Shown: piece after piece, positions 20,211 through 29,516 of the stretch
How positions within the stretch are numbered: position 1 is the stretch's first letter
How the letters are laid out: each line of letters starts with the position of its first letter
Assembly (NCBI RefSeq): GCF_000154785.2
Contig: NC_015730.1
Coordinates: 1-64,000 of the forward strand
DNA: 64,000 nucleotides
Direction: 5' to 3'
Source of the DNA: Roseobacter litoralis Och 149
GTDB lineage: Bacteria; Pseudomonadota; Alphaproteobacteria; Rhodobacterales; Rhodobacteraceae
The notes under the pieces: generated by a model
The model's input: only the letters and a program-made list of their open reading frames with translations
Told to the model about the DNA's origin: nothing
The model's database searches: none
Position numbers and translations under genes: made by a program

Positions 20211-20870
20211 ATGGATCATTTTGCAAATTTTCACTGGATCGAAGCGGTCGGCTGGCTGGCCTCCATCCTCACGGTCGCCTCCTATTCGGTGGCCACAATG
20301 CTGCCACTTCGGCTATTGGCGATTGCGTCATCTGTCTGTTTTGCGGCCTATGCCTTTACCCTGCAACTCTGGCCACTTTTGGCCATGGAACTCATATTGC
20401 TTCCGATCAATCTCTATCGATTGTGGCAGGTCCTCGCCTTGCGCGGAAAGCTGGGCCGCGCTGCGGCAACAACACAGTCTGATTTTTCAATCATCAAGGC
20501 TTATGGAAAGCTACAGAAAATTAAAACCGGCGCAGTTGTTTTTGAACGGGGGGATCCGGTCGATCAGTTGTATTATATTGCGAAAGGCCGGGTGTCGATT
20601 GAAGAGATGAACGTCGATTTATGTGCCGGCGACATCTTCGGAGAGATTGCGTTTTTCACGAATTCGGCCACACGCATCGCCACTGCGCGTTGCAGCGAGG
20701 ATACGCAGGTCTACAGCATTGATGAAAAGCAGTTCATGAGGCTCCAGTTCGAAGACCCCAGCTTTGGGATGGCCGTTATGCGCATCATCACGCATCGCCT
20801 GATTGAGAATGTAGGCAAGACCGTAAAGACTGCGTCTGGGGATGTGGCGCAAGCCAGTGAGGCGATGTGA
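20211..20870 (+). CDS. Membrane protein with cyclic-nucleotide-binding domain
   Basis: This 219-residue protein combines two or three hydrophobic segments in its first 65 residues with a cytoplasmic cyclic-nucleotide-binding domain (about 80-190). The domain has GDIFGEIAFF and then TRIATARC, so the phosphate-binding cassette keeps its Glu and Arg. No helix-turn-helix follows, so it is not a CRP-type regulator. It may be a membrane sensor responding to a cyclic nucleotide. The ATG at 20211 is preceded by AGAAGGCGG; an ATG at 20190 is an alternative. It stands alone, with about 200 gene-free bases on each side. Confidence 0.72.
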   Translation: MDHFANFHWIEAVGWLASILTVASYSVATMLPLRLLAIASSVCFAAYAFTLQLWPLLAMELILLPINLYRLWQVLALRGKLGRAAATTQSDFSIIKAYGKLQKIKTGAVVFERGDPVDQLYYIAKGRVSIEEMNVDLCAGDIFGEIAFFTNSATRIATARCSEDTQVYSIDEKQFMRLQFEDPSFGMAVMRIITHRLIENVGKTVKTASGDVAQASEAM

Positions 20871-21075
20871 AATGCAGGTCGTGCGCTTGCTTTCGATCAG
20901 TTTGCACGGAACCGGGTAATGTCTGACCCTCGATGGCATCATTTTTCGTTTCATAGCGGTTGAACGCATCCGCGTGGTGATTGCAAAGCGCTTTAAAATA
21001 CGGCATCACACCATCAAACGAATGGCCTATCCTGCGCCAATGACCCAAAGCCGCCTGCGGAGCGAGGAGAAACAG

Positions 21076-21681
21076 ATGGACAAGTTCACAACACTCACCG
21101 GGATCGCGGCGCCTCTGCCGCTTATCAACGTCGATACCGACATGATCATCCCCAAGCAGTTTCTCAAAACGATCAAGCGGTCGGGTCTTGGGGTCAATCT
21201 GTTCGACGAGATGCGCTATGACGATGATGGGAATGAGATCGCTGATTTTATCCTGAACAAAGACGCTTACAGAGATTCAGAGATCATTGTTGCGGGCGAC
21301 AACTTCGGCTGCGGGTCCAGCCGGGAACACGCGCCCTGGGCCATCAAGGACTTTGGCATCCGTTGCGTGATTGCGCCGTCCTTTGCGGATATCTTTTACA
21401 ATAACTGCTTTAAAAATGGCATCCTTCCCATCGCCCTGCCGCAGGAACAGGTCGATATCCTGATGAAGGATGCGGAAAATGGGGCCAATGCCCGGATCAC
21501 GGTGGATCTTGAAGCGCAGACCGTTTCCACCTCGGATGGCGAGGTGTTCAGCTTTGAAGTGGACCCGTTCAAAAAGCGCTGCCTGATGGAAGGCCTCGAT
21601 GATATCGGCCTCACGATGGAAAAAATCGGCGCAATTGATGGGTTTGAACAACAAGCGGCCCAATCCCGCCCTTGGGTCTGA
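21076..21681 (+). CDS. leuD: 3-isopropylmalate dehydratase small subunit
   Basis: LeuD is the swivelling small subunit of isopropylmalate isomerase in leucine synthesis; the iron-sulfur large subunit LeuC is not in the window. The 201-residue product has [16 protein letters not shown], the [16 protein letters not shown] active-site motif, and [15 protein letters not shown]. The ATG at 21076, preceded by GCGAGGAGA, is chosen over a 34-residue upstream extension. leuB lies downstream with one gene in between. Confidence 0.96.
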   Translation: MDKFTTLTGIAAPLPLINVDTDMIIPKQFLKTIKRSGLGVNLFDEMRYDDDGNEIADFILNKDAYRDSEIIVAGDNFGCGSSREHAPWAIKDFGIRCVIAPSFADIFYNNCFKNGILPIALPQEQVDILMKDAENGANARITVDLEAQTVSTSDGEVFSFEVDPFKKRCLMEGLDDIGLTMEKIGAIDGFEQQAAQSRPWV

Positions 21682-21746
21682 GCCACGCCCGGTTTCCTGA
21701 ATGCGTTAACGTCTGATAAAGGTTCTAGGGCTTAATAGTTAACGCT

Positions 21747-22991
21747 ATGATACTCGTGCGGCGCGCTGCCCGTTCCTTTCCCTGTTCGGTCGAAAAGGCC
21801 TTTGGTTTGTCGGATGAGCGTCCGACCGACAACTGGTCACGTCTGCACGCGACGGCGTTGCAAAACACGCCACATCTTGCTCAGAAAACGCAGCTGCCCC
21901 GGCGCCGCAAAATCCGACCCGAAGCAATTGGCGCATGCCGTCTGCTGTTGGCGGGCGTGCTTACCTTGAATGCCGCTTGTGCTTGGTCAGAAACCCTTCG
22001 TATCGCCACTTTCCACACTGGACTGGAACGCAAAGGGCCGGGCCTTTTGCTGCGCGACATCCTGCGGGGGGAGGATGCACAAATTAAGGCGGTGGCGTCG
22101 GTTCTGACAACGGTTGCACCTGATATCGTCGCCTTGCAAAGTTTTGATTATGACCTGACTGGGGCGGCGCTTTCGGCGTTTACAGACATATTGCGCACGG
22201 GGGGCCTCGATTACCCGTATCAATTTGCGACCTTACCAAATACCGGCATGCGCACCAACCTCGATATGGACGGCAACCGGCGCCGCGCAGAGGCGCGTGA
22301 TGCGCAAGGCTATGGCTTTTTCTCTGGTCAGGGGGGCATGGCGATCCTGTCGAAATACCCGATTGTCATAGATGAGGTTCAGGATTTCTCCGCAGTGCTT
22401 TGGCGGGACTTTCCCGGGGCCTTACTCCCTGAAACGGCGGCGGGACCATTTCCGTCCGAGCAAGCGCAGGCCATCCAGCGCCTGTCGACAACCGGGCACT
22501 GGGTTGTGCCCGTGGATGTGCCCGGACCGGGTCGGGTGACGCTGATGACCTTGCATGCCAGCCCCCCCGTTTTTGACGGTCCGGAGGACCGCAACGGCAA
22601 ACGCAACCATGACGAAATTGTCTTTTGGCAAAGCTATCTGGATGGCGTTTTTGGTCCAGCCCCCGATAGCCAGTTCGTCGTGCTGGGGGCGTTCAATCAG
22701 GACCCTGTCGCCGGCGAGGGCCTCAAAAAGGCAATGCGCGGACTCATCAGTGATCCGCGCTTGCAGGATGTCGAACCGACTAGCCCGGGCAGTGTTGAGG
22801 CAACCGGCGACCCGTTCGATACCGCTGACTGGGATGACCCTGTGCCCGGAAACATGCGGGTGGATTATGTTTTCCCCTCGTCTGATTGGCGTGTTCAGGC
22901 GGCGGGGGTCTACTGGCCCTCGGGCCCGGAGGGTGTTGTGGCGCAAACGGCCAGCAGCCATCGCCTTGTCTGGGTTGATCTGGCGCGTTGA
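21747..22991 (+). CDS. Exported EEP-superfamily protein with altered active site
   Basis: This 414-residue protein has the endonuclease/exonuclease/phosphatase fold, seen in GLERKGPGLLLRDIL, LQSFDYDLTG, LGAFNQDP, RVDYVFPS and SSHRLVWVDL. A hydrophobic segment at about 62-79, followed by a likely cleavage site, suggests export, so the true start may lie closer to it than the ATG used here. Positions normally holding Asn in the first strand and Asp in G-D-x-N are His (TFHTGL) and Ala (GCG codon, GAFN). Either it is a subfamily with different chemistry or it is not a nuclease. It sits between leuD and leuB, and leuB starts 73 bases later. Confidence 0.7.
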   Translation: MILVRRAARSFPCSVEKAFGLSDERPTDNWSRLHATALQNTPHLAQKTQLPRRRKIRPEAIGACRLLLAGVLTLNAACAWSETLRIATFHTGLERKGPGLLLRDILRGEDAQIKAVASVLTTVAPDIVALQSFDYDLTGAALSAFTDILRTGGLDYPYQFATLPNTGMRTNLDMDGNRRRAEARDAQGYGFFSGQGGMAILSKYPIVIDEVQDFSAVLWRDFPGALLPETAAGPFPSEQAQAIQRLSTTGHWVVPVDVPGPGRVTLMTLHASPPVFDGPEDRNGKRNHDEIVFWQSYLDGVFGPAPDSQFVVLGAFNQDPVAGEGLKKAMRGLISDPRLQDVEPTSPGSVEATGDPFDTADWDDPVPGNMRVDYVFPSSDWRVQAAGVYWPSGPEGVVAQTASSHRLVWVDLAR

Positions 22992-23064
22992 GGTGCCGTC
23001 GCCTTCTTGACCCTGCATCGCCCACACGGTAGGGCGCTACAGACCATTTTTCAGGAGAAACGCC

Positions 23065-24171
23065 ATGGCCAACCCTTCCCTTTTAATTCTTCCAGGTGAC
23101 GGAATCGGCCCCGAAGTGATGGAAGAGGTCAAGCGCGTGATCGCATGGTTCGGTGACAAGCGCAGCCTTGCCTTTGACGTCAGCGAAGATCTCGTGGGGG
23201 GGGCCGCCTATGACGCGCATGGCACGCCCTTGCATGATGACACCATGGCGCGCGCGCTTCAGGCTGATGCGGTGTTGCTGGGTGCCGTGGGCGGCCCGAA
23301 ATACGATGACCTCGATTTCAGCGTAAAGCCGGAGCGTGGGTTGCTGCGCCTTCGAAAGGAAATGGACCTGTTTTCCAACTTGCGACCTGCTCAGTGCTTT
23401 GACGCTCTGGCTGACTTTTCATCCCTCAAGAAGGACTTGGTCGCCGGGCTCGATATCATGATTGTGCGCGAACTGACGTCCGGCGTCTATTTTGGCGAGC
23501 CGCGCGGTATTTTTGAAGAGGGCAACGAGCGCGTCGGCATCAATACCCAGCGCTATACCGAATCCGAGATCGACCGTGTCGCCCGTTCTGCTTTCGAACT
23601 GGCCCGGCGTCGGAGCAACAAAGTGTGCTCCATGGAAAAAGCCAATGTCATGGAAAGCGGCATCCTGTGGCGCGAAGTGGTGCAGAAAGTCCATGACGAG
23701 GACTACCCGGACGTTGAACTGAGCCATATGTACGCCGACAATGGCGCGATGCAGCTGGTGCGCGCGCCCAAGCAATTTGACGTCATTCTGACGGACAACC
23801 TGTTTGGCGATATTCTGTCGGACTGCGCCGCGATGCTGACCGGCTCATTGGGCATGTTGCCATCGGCGAGCCTTGGCGCGCCGGCGGCGAATGGTCGGCC
23901 AAAGGCGCTTTATGAACCGGTGCACGGGTCTGCGCCCGACATCACCGGTCAGGCCAAGGCAAATCCGATTGCCTGTATTCTGAGCTTTGCGATGGCGCTG
24001 CGCTATTCCTTCGACCAGGGCGATGAGGCCGCGCGTCTCGAAGCAGCGATCGAAACAGTGCTTGCCAATGGTGCGCGCACCGCAGACCTTATGGGCGAAG
24101 AAGGTGGCACACCAATCAGCACCACCGAAATGGGTGATGAGATCCTGAAGGCGTTGGACGCAAGCCTCTAA
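23065..24171 (+). CDS. leuB: 3-isopropylmalate dehydrogenase
   Basis: LeuB oxidatively decarboxylates 3-isopropylmalate in leucine synthesis. The 368-residue product begins with [16 protein letters not shown]. It shows the substrate-binding Arg-rich region ([16 protein letters not shown]), the conserved [14 protein letters not shown], the metal Asp region [28 protein letters not shown], and the [17 protein letters not shown] coenzyme loop. AGGAGA stands 7 bases before the ATG. A short hairpin follows the gene. Confidence 0.97.
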   Translation: MANPSLLILPGDGIGPEVMEEVKRVIAWFGDKRSLAFDVSEDLVGGAAYDAHGTPLHDDTMARALQADAVLLGAVGGPKYDDLDFSVKPERGLLRLRKEMDLFSNLRPAQCFDALADFSSLKKDLVAGLDIMIVRELTSGVYFGEPRGIFEEGNERVGINTQRYTESEIDRVARSAFELARRRSNKVCSMEKANVMESGILWREVVQKVHDEDYPDVELSHMYADNGAMQLVRAPKQFDVILTDNLFGDILSDCAAMLTGSLGMLPSASLGAPAANGRPKALYEPVHGSAPDITGQAKANPIACILSFAMALRYSFDQGDEAARLEAAIETVLANGARTADLMGEEGGTPISTTEMGDEILKALDASL

Positions 24172-24233
24172 GTACAGCAGCTATGCACCCAGTGCTCTTG
24201 CTGGAAAGGGTTCATCGGCCTAAAGCGTCCAAA

Positions 24234-24262
24234 CAGCCCGCATTTCGCGGGCTGAGTCGTTT
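24234..24262 (+). terminator. Probable leuB terminator
   Basis: CAGCCCGC (24234-24241) and GCGGGCTG (24247-24254) pair perfectly around a 5-base loop, followed by AGTCGTTTT. The T-run is short, so efficiency is uncertain. Confidence 0.65.
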
Positions 24263-24282
24263 TGTACAAAGAGGTCGCCGAA

Positions 24283-25287
24283 ATGGCACGCGGACCAATG
24301 AACCCCAATGTGAAAGGCGCATCCTTTGCGCTCATCGCCTTCGCCGTTTTTGCGTCACATGACGTGATCATCAAGGTGCTGGGGGCCAGCTATTCCCCCA
24401 TTCAGATCGTCTTTTTCGGCGTGGTGTTCAGCTTTCCTCTGGCGATGCTTTATCTGTTGCGTGACACGACATCCGGCACATTGCTCCCGGTGCATCCATG
24501 GTGGATGGCGGCGCGCACGGTCGCGGCAGTCATCACCGGGTTTTGTGCGTTTTACGCCTTTTCCGTACTGCCGCTCGCACAGGTTTACGCCATTTTATTT
24601 GCGGCACCGCTGCTGATCACAATTCTCGCCATCCCTATCCTTGGCGAACAGGTCAGATGGCAACGCTGGATCGCTGTCTTTATCGGGTTGTGCGGCGTGC
24701 TGATCGTGCTGCGCCCCGGACAACAAGAGCTTGCACTTGGGCATCTCGCCGCGCTGATATCGGCCATTTGCGGGTCATTTGCCTCCATCATCGTGCGCAA
24801 GATCGGGCGTGAAGAGCGCACAGTCGTGATCATGCTCTATCCGATGATGGCGAATTTTGTCGTGATGGCTGCCCTGCTGCCCCTTGTGTATCAGCCGATG
24901 CCGCTTGCCGATCTTGGAAAGCTGGGCGTCATTGCGGTGCTTGCATGGATCGCCGGGCGTTTTCTGATCGCCGCCTATAACTCGGGAGAGGCAGTCATTG
25001 TGGCCCCCATGCAGTATTCGCAGATTCTGTGGGCGACATTCTACGGTGTCTTGTTCTTTGATGAGGTGCCGGACATGCCCACGATTGCCGGTTCAGCGGT
25101 CATCATTGCCAGCGGCTTGTTCATCGTTCTGCGCGAAAGCAGCGCGCCGGGTTCTGAACGCCCCGTTCAACGCACGCGATCACGGGCCGAAACCGGCACG
25201 TCACCGAGGGTCTCTGCGTTTTTGTCACCCGACCGCAAGTGGGGCAGGTCGAACAAGAAGAATACGTCCAAGCCAGATAATCCGTAG
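24283..25287 (+). CDS. DMT-superfamily (EamA) transporter
   Basis: This 334-residue membrane protein has about ten transmembrane segments arranged as two EamA repeats, the pattern of drug/metabolite exporters of the RhaT/S-adenosylmethionine group. The hydrophobic core runs from about residue 12 to 285. The C-terminal 45 residues are hydrophilic, basic and probably cytoplasmic. AAGAGG precedes the ATG at 24283 with suitable spacing. The substrate is unknown. It is separated from leuB by a hairpin, so it probably has its own promoter. Confidence 0.85.
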   Translation: MARGPMNPNVKGASFALIAFAVFASHDVIIKVLGASYSPIQIVFFGVVFSFPLAMLYLLRDTTSGTLLPVHPWWMAARTVAAVITGFCAFYAFSVLPLAQVYAILFAAPLLITILAIPILGEQVRWQRWIAVFIGLCGVLIVLRPGQQELALGHLAALISAICGSFASIIVRKIGREERTVVIMLYPMMANFVVMAALLPLVYQPMPLADLGKLGVIAVLAWIAGRFLIAAYNSGEAVIVAPMQYSQILWATFYGVLFFDEVPDMPTIAGSAVIIASGLFIVLRESSAPGSERPVQRTRSRAETGTSPRVSAFLSPDRKWGRSNKKNTSKPDNP

Positions 25288-25364
25288 CATTTCTGGTTGT
25301 TTGGCACATCCGTTGAACAGCGATCATCATTGGTCAGCCGGGCGACCTCGGCACCTGCGTTGGG

Positions 25365-25679
25365 TTACTTTGCATGACCCAATCGACCTAGTTGCCCGTT
25401 GTTACGGCGGGTTTTGACGCCGTGATGGGTGACGTCACGCAAGCGTTTTTTGCCAATGCCGTGAAACCTGACGCGCGGTGCGCTGTGCACGATGACGACC
25501 TTCTGTTGCGCCGTTTTCTCTGGTCGCGGCGCGTTGGCAATGGCATCCGCCGCATAGGTATTGAACCATGATGAGTTTGTCACCGGCCCGCCTTGCGCAT
25601 GGGATTGAGATGCACCTGCGACACCGGCAAGGGTGATCACGACTGCGGCGAGGCTGACTTTCTTTGTAAATCGGTTCAT
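25365..25679 (-). CDS. Small secreted protein, unknown function
   Basis: I do not recognise this 104-residue protein. It has a clear signal peptide (MNRFTKKVSLAAVVITLAGVAGASQSHAQ, cleavage near residue 29). The mature part is about 75 residues with no Cys and a strongly basic C-terminal third rich in Arg, His, Lys and Asn. The ATG at 25679, with AAGGATAG upstream, is chosen over a longer open frame. Its 3' end faces the DMT transporter. Real coding is supported by the intact signal peptide and start site rather than by homology. Confidence 0.55.
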   Translation of the reverse strand: MNRFTKKVSLAAVVITLAGVAGASQSHAQGGPVTNSSWFNTYAADAIANAPRPEKTAQQKVVIVHSAPRVRFHGIGKKRLRDVTHHGVKTRRNNGQLGRLGHAK

Positions 25680-25888
25680 GGCCCTATCCTTGTCTTGAGC
25701 GGGCGGCGCAGGGTGCGTCGTCTTCTTCTCAAGATAGGCGCGGGCGTTGAAAGAATAAGGACTGGTGACTTCAACAGACGTCACAGAATTGCGACGTCTT
25801 GTAACACTGACGCATTGCTTCGCCTCTGTCCGCCTTCCGGTCCGCATGTGCGTTGTGCGGATCGGAAGGGGTCGTGTTGATCGGTGGC

Positions 25889-27529
25889 TTAAGCCGCGAA
25901 ACCCAGTTTTGTGACGTGGATTTCGAAGGTCGGATGCATTTCGGCACCGACGATGCTTTCTTTGTGATGGCGATAGATCGAGCGCCAGTAAGGTTGAATG
26001 ATCACGCCTTCGTCCTGCATGATCTTTTGCAGTTTGGCCATCACCTCGCGGCGCTGGTCCGCATCGGCAATCGCCATCGCATCCGACAACAGCGCATCAA
26101 ACTCCGCATTGGCAAAGGCACTCTCGTTCCAAGGCTCGCCGGATCGGTAGGCCAGCGCCAGAACCTGCACGCCCAAGGGGCGCTGCGCCCAGTCGGTGCT
26201 GGACAGCGGGTACTTGGACCAGTCATTCCAGAACGTCGATCCGGGCAACACGGTACGTTTCACGTTCATGCCGGCATCTCGCAGCATGGCCGCCGCGGCG
26301 TCGGTTGTATCCTTGCGCCACGTGTCATCGATGGAAATCAGATCATGTTCGTAATCTGCCATGCCAGCTTCTTCCATCAAAGCCATGGCAGCGGCGGGGT
26401 CAAAGACCGGGGCAGGCAGTTCCGCGTATTCCGGATGGATGGGCGAGACATGGTGGTTTTCCGCTAGACGCCCGTTGTCTGAAAACCCAAGTTCCAGCAG
26501 CACCGCGTTGTCTACCGCCATCGCCAGAGCACGGCGCACGCGTGCATCGGCATAAGGCTTGATACCATCGACTTCGGCCGCCTGATTGGGCCGGATGACC
26601 ACGGTGTTGGCGGTGACAGCTTCGGATTTCGCCAAGCCGATGTCATCCATGATAAAGATGAAATCGCCCAGGGATTCATAGACCATATCGACCTCATCCG
26701 CGTCGACGGCCGCCACGATGCTCGCCTGATCGGTGCCAAAGTCCAGATATTCGATACGGTCGAGGTACGCGCCCTCGCCCCACCAGTTGTGCGCCTCATT
26801 CCTGACAAGGGCTGCTCTGACGCCGACTTCGAATTCTGCTGGCATGTAGGGGCCGGTGCCGATCGGGTTGTCCAGCGGATCACCGTTGAAGCTTTGGTGC
26901 ACGATGGCTGCAGGATAGTCCGAGAAGCCTGCGATTAACGTGATGTCGGGTTTTTCCAGCACCAAACGCACGGTTGCTGCGTCCTCGACGACGATCGCGC
27001 CCTCGCGGGCGACGCCTGTATCCGGATCGACAAGCGCGTCCATGCGCGATGCCATTGAATTACCCTCGACGCCTTTGTCGCACCACCTTGCGATGTTGAA
27101 TGCCACATCCTCTGCGGTGAATACGTCGCCATTGCTCCACGTCACGCCCTGACGGACGGACAAGGTGTATTCGGTTGCATCCGCATTCACCTCCCACCCT
27201 TCAAGCAGCATGGGTTCGAAACTGCCGTCGATTTGATATTCAACGAGGTATTCAAGATACCCGCGTGTGTAGTTTGACATCTGCGGCCAGTCATAGGTGC
27301 GCGGGTCCTTCAGCGCTTTGACAAGTGATTCAATGCGCAGGGTGCCGCCGGCCTGTGCCGGACTTGCGGCTTGAGCGGGTTTTGACAGACCCAGCAAGCC
27401 ATAGGCCGCAGCAGCGCTGACACCCAGAGATGTCGCACGGGTCAGGAACTCACGGCGCGACAAAGTGCCCGCTGCCACCTCCTTGGAATAGGTGCGGGCG
27501 GCGGGATGGATGGTGTCGGAAAATTTCAT
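25889..27529 (-). CDS. ABC transporter substrate-binding protein, peptide/nickel type
   Basis: This 546-residue periplasmic binding protein is of the family 5 type (oligopeptide, dipeptide or nickel). It has a Tat signal with SRREFLTRA and a hydrophobic stretch ending near PAQAA. Typical features follow: [39 protein letters not shown] and [15 protein letters not shown]. The ATG at 27529 is chosen over the longer frame. No permease or ATPase gene lies beside it, so it is an orphan here and must work with subunits encoded elsewhere, or be a remnant of a larger operon. Confidence 0.88.
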   Translation of the reverse strand: MKFSDTIHPAARTYSKEVAAGTLSRREFLTRATSLGVSAAAAYGLLGLSKPAQAASPAQAGGTLRIESLVKALKDPRTYDWPQMSNYTRGYLEYLVEYQIDGSFEPMLLEGWEVNADATEYTLSVRQGVTWSNGDVFTAEDVAFNIARWCDKGVEGNSMASRMDALVDPDTGVAREGAIVVEDAATVRLVLEKPDITLIAGFSDYPAAIVHQSFNGDPLDNPIGTGPYMPAEFEVGVRAALVRNEAHNWWGEGAYLDRIEYLDFGTDQASIVAAVDADEVDMVYESLGDFIFIMDDIGLAKSEAVTANTVVIRPNQAAEVDGIKPYADARVRRALAMAVDNAVLLELGFSDNGRLAENHHVSPIHPEYAELPAPVFDPAAAMALMEEAGMADYEHDLISIDDTWRKDTTDAAAAMLRDAGMNVKRTVLPGSTFWNDWSKYPLSSTDWAQRPLGVQVLALAYRSGEPWNESAFANAEFDALLSDAMAIADADQRREVMAKLQKIMQDEGVIIQPYWRSIYRHHKESIVGAEMHPTFEIHVTKLGFAA

Positions 27530-27740
27530 AAAACTCTCTCTCTCTGGCTGTCTTGGACATTCCAAACGAAACAAACACGAGCGGGACGTATACCGCAAAC
27601 AGATAGTTCAAAAGCGACACCGTCAAGGGAGCGTGAGAGCCCATCCGCAATTGAACGCCGCTCTTAACGGACGGAGCGGCACGCGGGGGACATATGCGTT
27701 TCTACTTTAAATCATATGTGTCAGCGCTAACTGAAACTTT

Positions 27741-28973
27741 ATGCAGCAGCGGGGCGCATCCGTGATTGATCAAAACAACCCCTCGATTGGCCGGTTCGAC
27801 AAGTCGTTTCTGGTCCACATGATCCGAGACTTTTTCATCGTTCTGGTGATCGTTACCGTGGTCGAGTTTTCCCTCAAGGCGGCGTTGGTTTTTTACAGCT
27901 ACTATGTGGATGGGGTGGAGCAGGCACAGCTTGTCGCCGAAGACCTTGCGGATAATGTCCGCTCGATCATGCGCAATGAAGGGGGGCCGGTTGCTGCCCG
28001 CACGATGTATCCGATCCTCGAAGAAAACTGGTCCGATCTGGGCTATGTGATCGCGATCGAGCCCGCCCCGGTCACCGTGGAATCCATCGAAGAAGGGTTC
28101 GGTTTCACGCCCAAGGGCATCCCGGCGGAAAACTGGCCAGAGGGGCGTTTTCAGGTTCACCAGATCGAGATCACGGCCGAAGATTTCTGCCTCGCCTGTC
28201 ACACGCAGGCGTCGGTGGGCGACGTGCTGGGTACGGTGACGGTGCGCAATTATCTCTATCGTGATTTCAGCATCTGGTTCAAAGATGTCCAACTCACCGC
28301 GATCCTGTCTGCGGGCAAGATCGTTCTGCATTCCCTACTGTTGTTCCTGATCCTGCGCGCGCGGTTGGAGCCGCTGATGGAATTGCGATCCGTCATAAGC
28401 AACCTTGCGCGCGCTTACGGACGGCTTGACCATCGCGCCGAAATCAGAACCTCCGACGAATTTGGTGTGCTTGCGCGGGATCTGAATCTGTTTCTGGACC
28501 GGATCACCGGCATTGTTTCTGAACTTGATCTGGTGCTGGCTAAGGTTGTGAAAGCCAATGATGACATCATTTCGGTACAGGGCAGCTTGCGCGACACTGT
28601 GGACGACGTTGTTTCAGGTATCAGGCGCTTGGAACGCGACGCAATGCTCAGCGCAAAACGGGAGCCGCGTCTGTCGAATGAGTGGTTTGACGCGGTGAAA
28701 GGATCGATCAACGAGTTGGACACTGCTTTGGATGGTGCACAGGATGCGACGGTTGCGACAGACCTTCTGAAGGCACTCAGACAGGTGGTTGCGAATGCGG
28801 AAGGTCAGACAGCGACGAGTGAGAAAATCTATACAAACCTCGCGGATCTCGGCGATAAAAGCGAAACGCTGAAGTCTTCCACCCTTGAAATGACGCGGCT
28901 GGAAGAACGCCTGAAATCCATCATTGAAACCTGCGGTGGGTTGGTGCGCAGATTGAAGCCGGACGGGAAATGA
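27741..28973 (+). CDS. Membrane heme-c sensor-like protein with HAMP domain
   Basis: This 410-residue protein has a transmembrane segment at about 29-52 and an extracytoplasmic domain of about 130 residues that ends in a c-type heme motif C-L-A-C-H (150-154). A second membrane segment lies at about 185-207, and a HAMP linker at about 208-258. The remaining 150 residues are predicted helical (coiled-coil-like) with no histidine kinase, cyclase or methyl-accepting signature. The layout suggests a redox or gas sensor that signals by helix rearrangement to an unknown partner. GTG at 27762 is an alternative start. Its 5' end faces the orphan binding protein, and tRNA-Arg follows. Confidence 0.72.
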   Translation: MQQRGASVIDQNNPSIGRFDKSFLVHMIRDFFIVLVIVTVVEFSLKAALVFYSYYVDGVEQAQLVAEDLADNVRSIMRNEGGPVAARTMYPILEENWSDLGYVIAIEPAPVTVESIEEGFGFTPKGIPAENWPEGRFQVHQIEITAEDFCLACHTQASVGDVLGTVTVRNYLYRDFSIWFKDVQLTAILSAGKIVLHSLLLFLILRARLEPLMELRSVISNLARAYGRLDHRAEIRTSDEFGVLARDLNLFLDRITGIVSELDLVLAKVVKANDDIISVQGSLRDTVDDVVSGIRRLERDAMLSAKREPRLSNEWFDAVKGSINELDTALDGAQDATVATDLLKALRQVVANAEGQTATSEKIYTNLADLGDKSETLKSSTLEMTRLEERLKSIIETCGGLVRRLKPDGK

Positions 28974-29154
28974 CCCCTCTTGACCCTACGTTCCGGTGGC
29001 TGAGCATGCGGCTGAACCGGCCAAGATCGAAACTGGGGGTCATGCGCCGCCCGTCCTGAGCTGTGACATAAACCCAAACTTCTCTGGTACGCAGGGGGGT
29101 GGCAGCAAAAAACCTTTACATCGACTTCTCATTTGGTATCGCTCTAACCGGTGT

Positions 29155-29231
29155 GGCCCCGTAGCTCAGCTGGATAGAGCACCAGATTCCTAATCTGGGG
29201 GCCGCAGGTTCAATTCCTGCCGGGGTCACCA
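29155..29231 (+). tRNA. tRNA-Arg (anticodon CCU)
   Basis: The 77-base cloverleaf has acceptor arms GGCCCCG/CGGGGTC with one G-U pair, the D stem GCTC/GAGC, the anticodon stem CCAGA/TCTGG with loop TTCCTAA, a TpsiC arm containing GGTTCAATTCC, and an encoded CCA. The CCT anticodon reads AGG. I saw no second copy of its 3' end in the window, so there is no sign of an integrated element using it. Confidence 0.97.
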
Positions 29232-29516
29232 CTTTGGGCATCAACTGTTCTTGCTTTCTCGAACAGAGGTGCCGAGTAATCGTGCGGCGCCACGCTGGGG
29301 ATGGTCCCTCACCGTGCAGCATGTCAGAATTCCAACAAATCGCATTGGCTGCAGGCCGTTTCTGCATATCGATGTAGAATTTATCCGCCACGCTCGCCGG
29401 GATCAGTCGCGCGCTGCATCACGGTACTGTTAGCGCTCAAACTACAGCACGTCCGACAGCGCTTGATAGGCAGCCCCATCGTAGGCTACCAATGCTCAAC
29501 AGAACAGGAAATAACA

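Noticed and set aside
29155..29516. tRNA-Arg as an integration site for a genomic island
   Set aside because: No integrase gene, no repeated 3' tRNA end and no foreign block were seen beside it.
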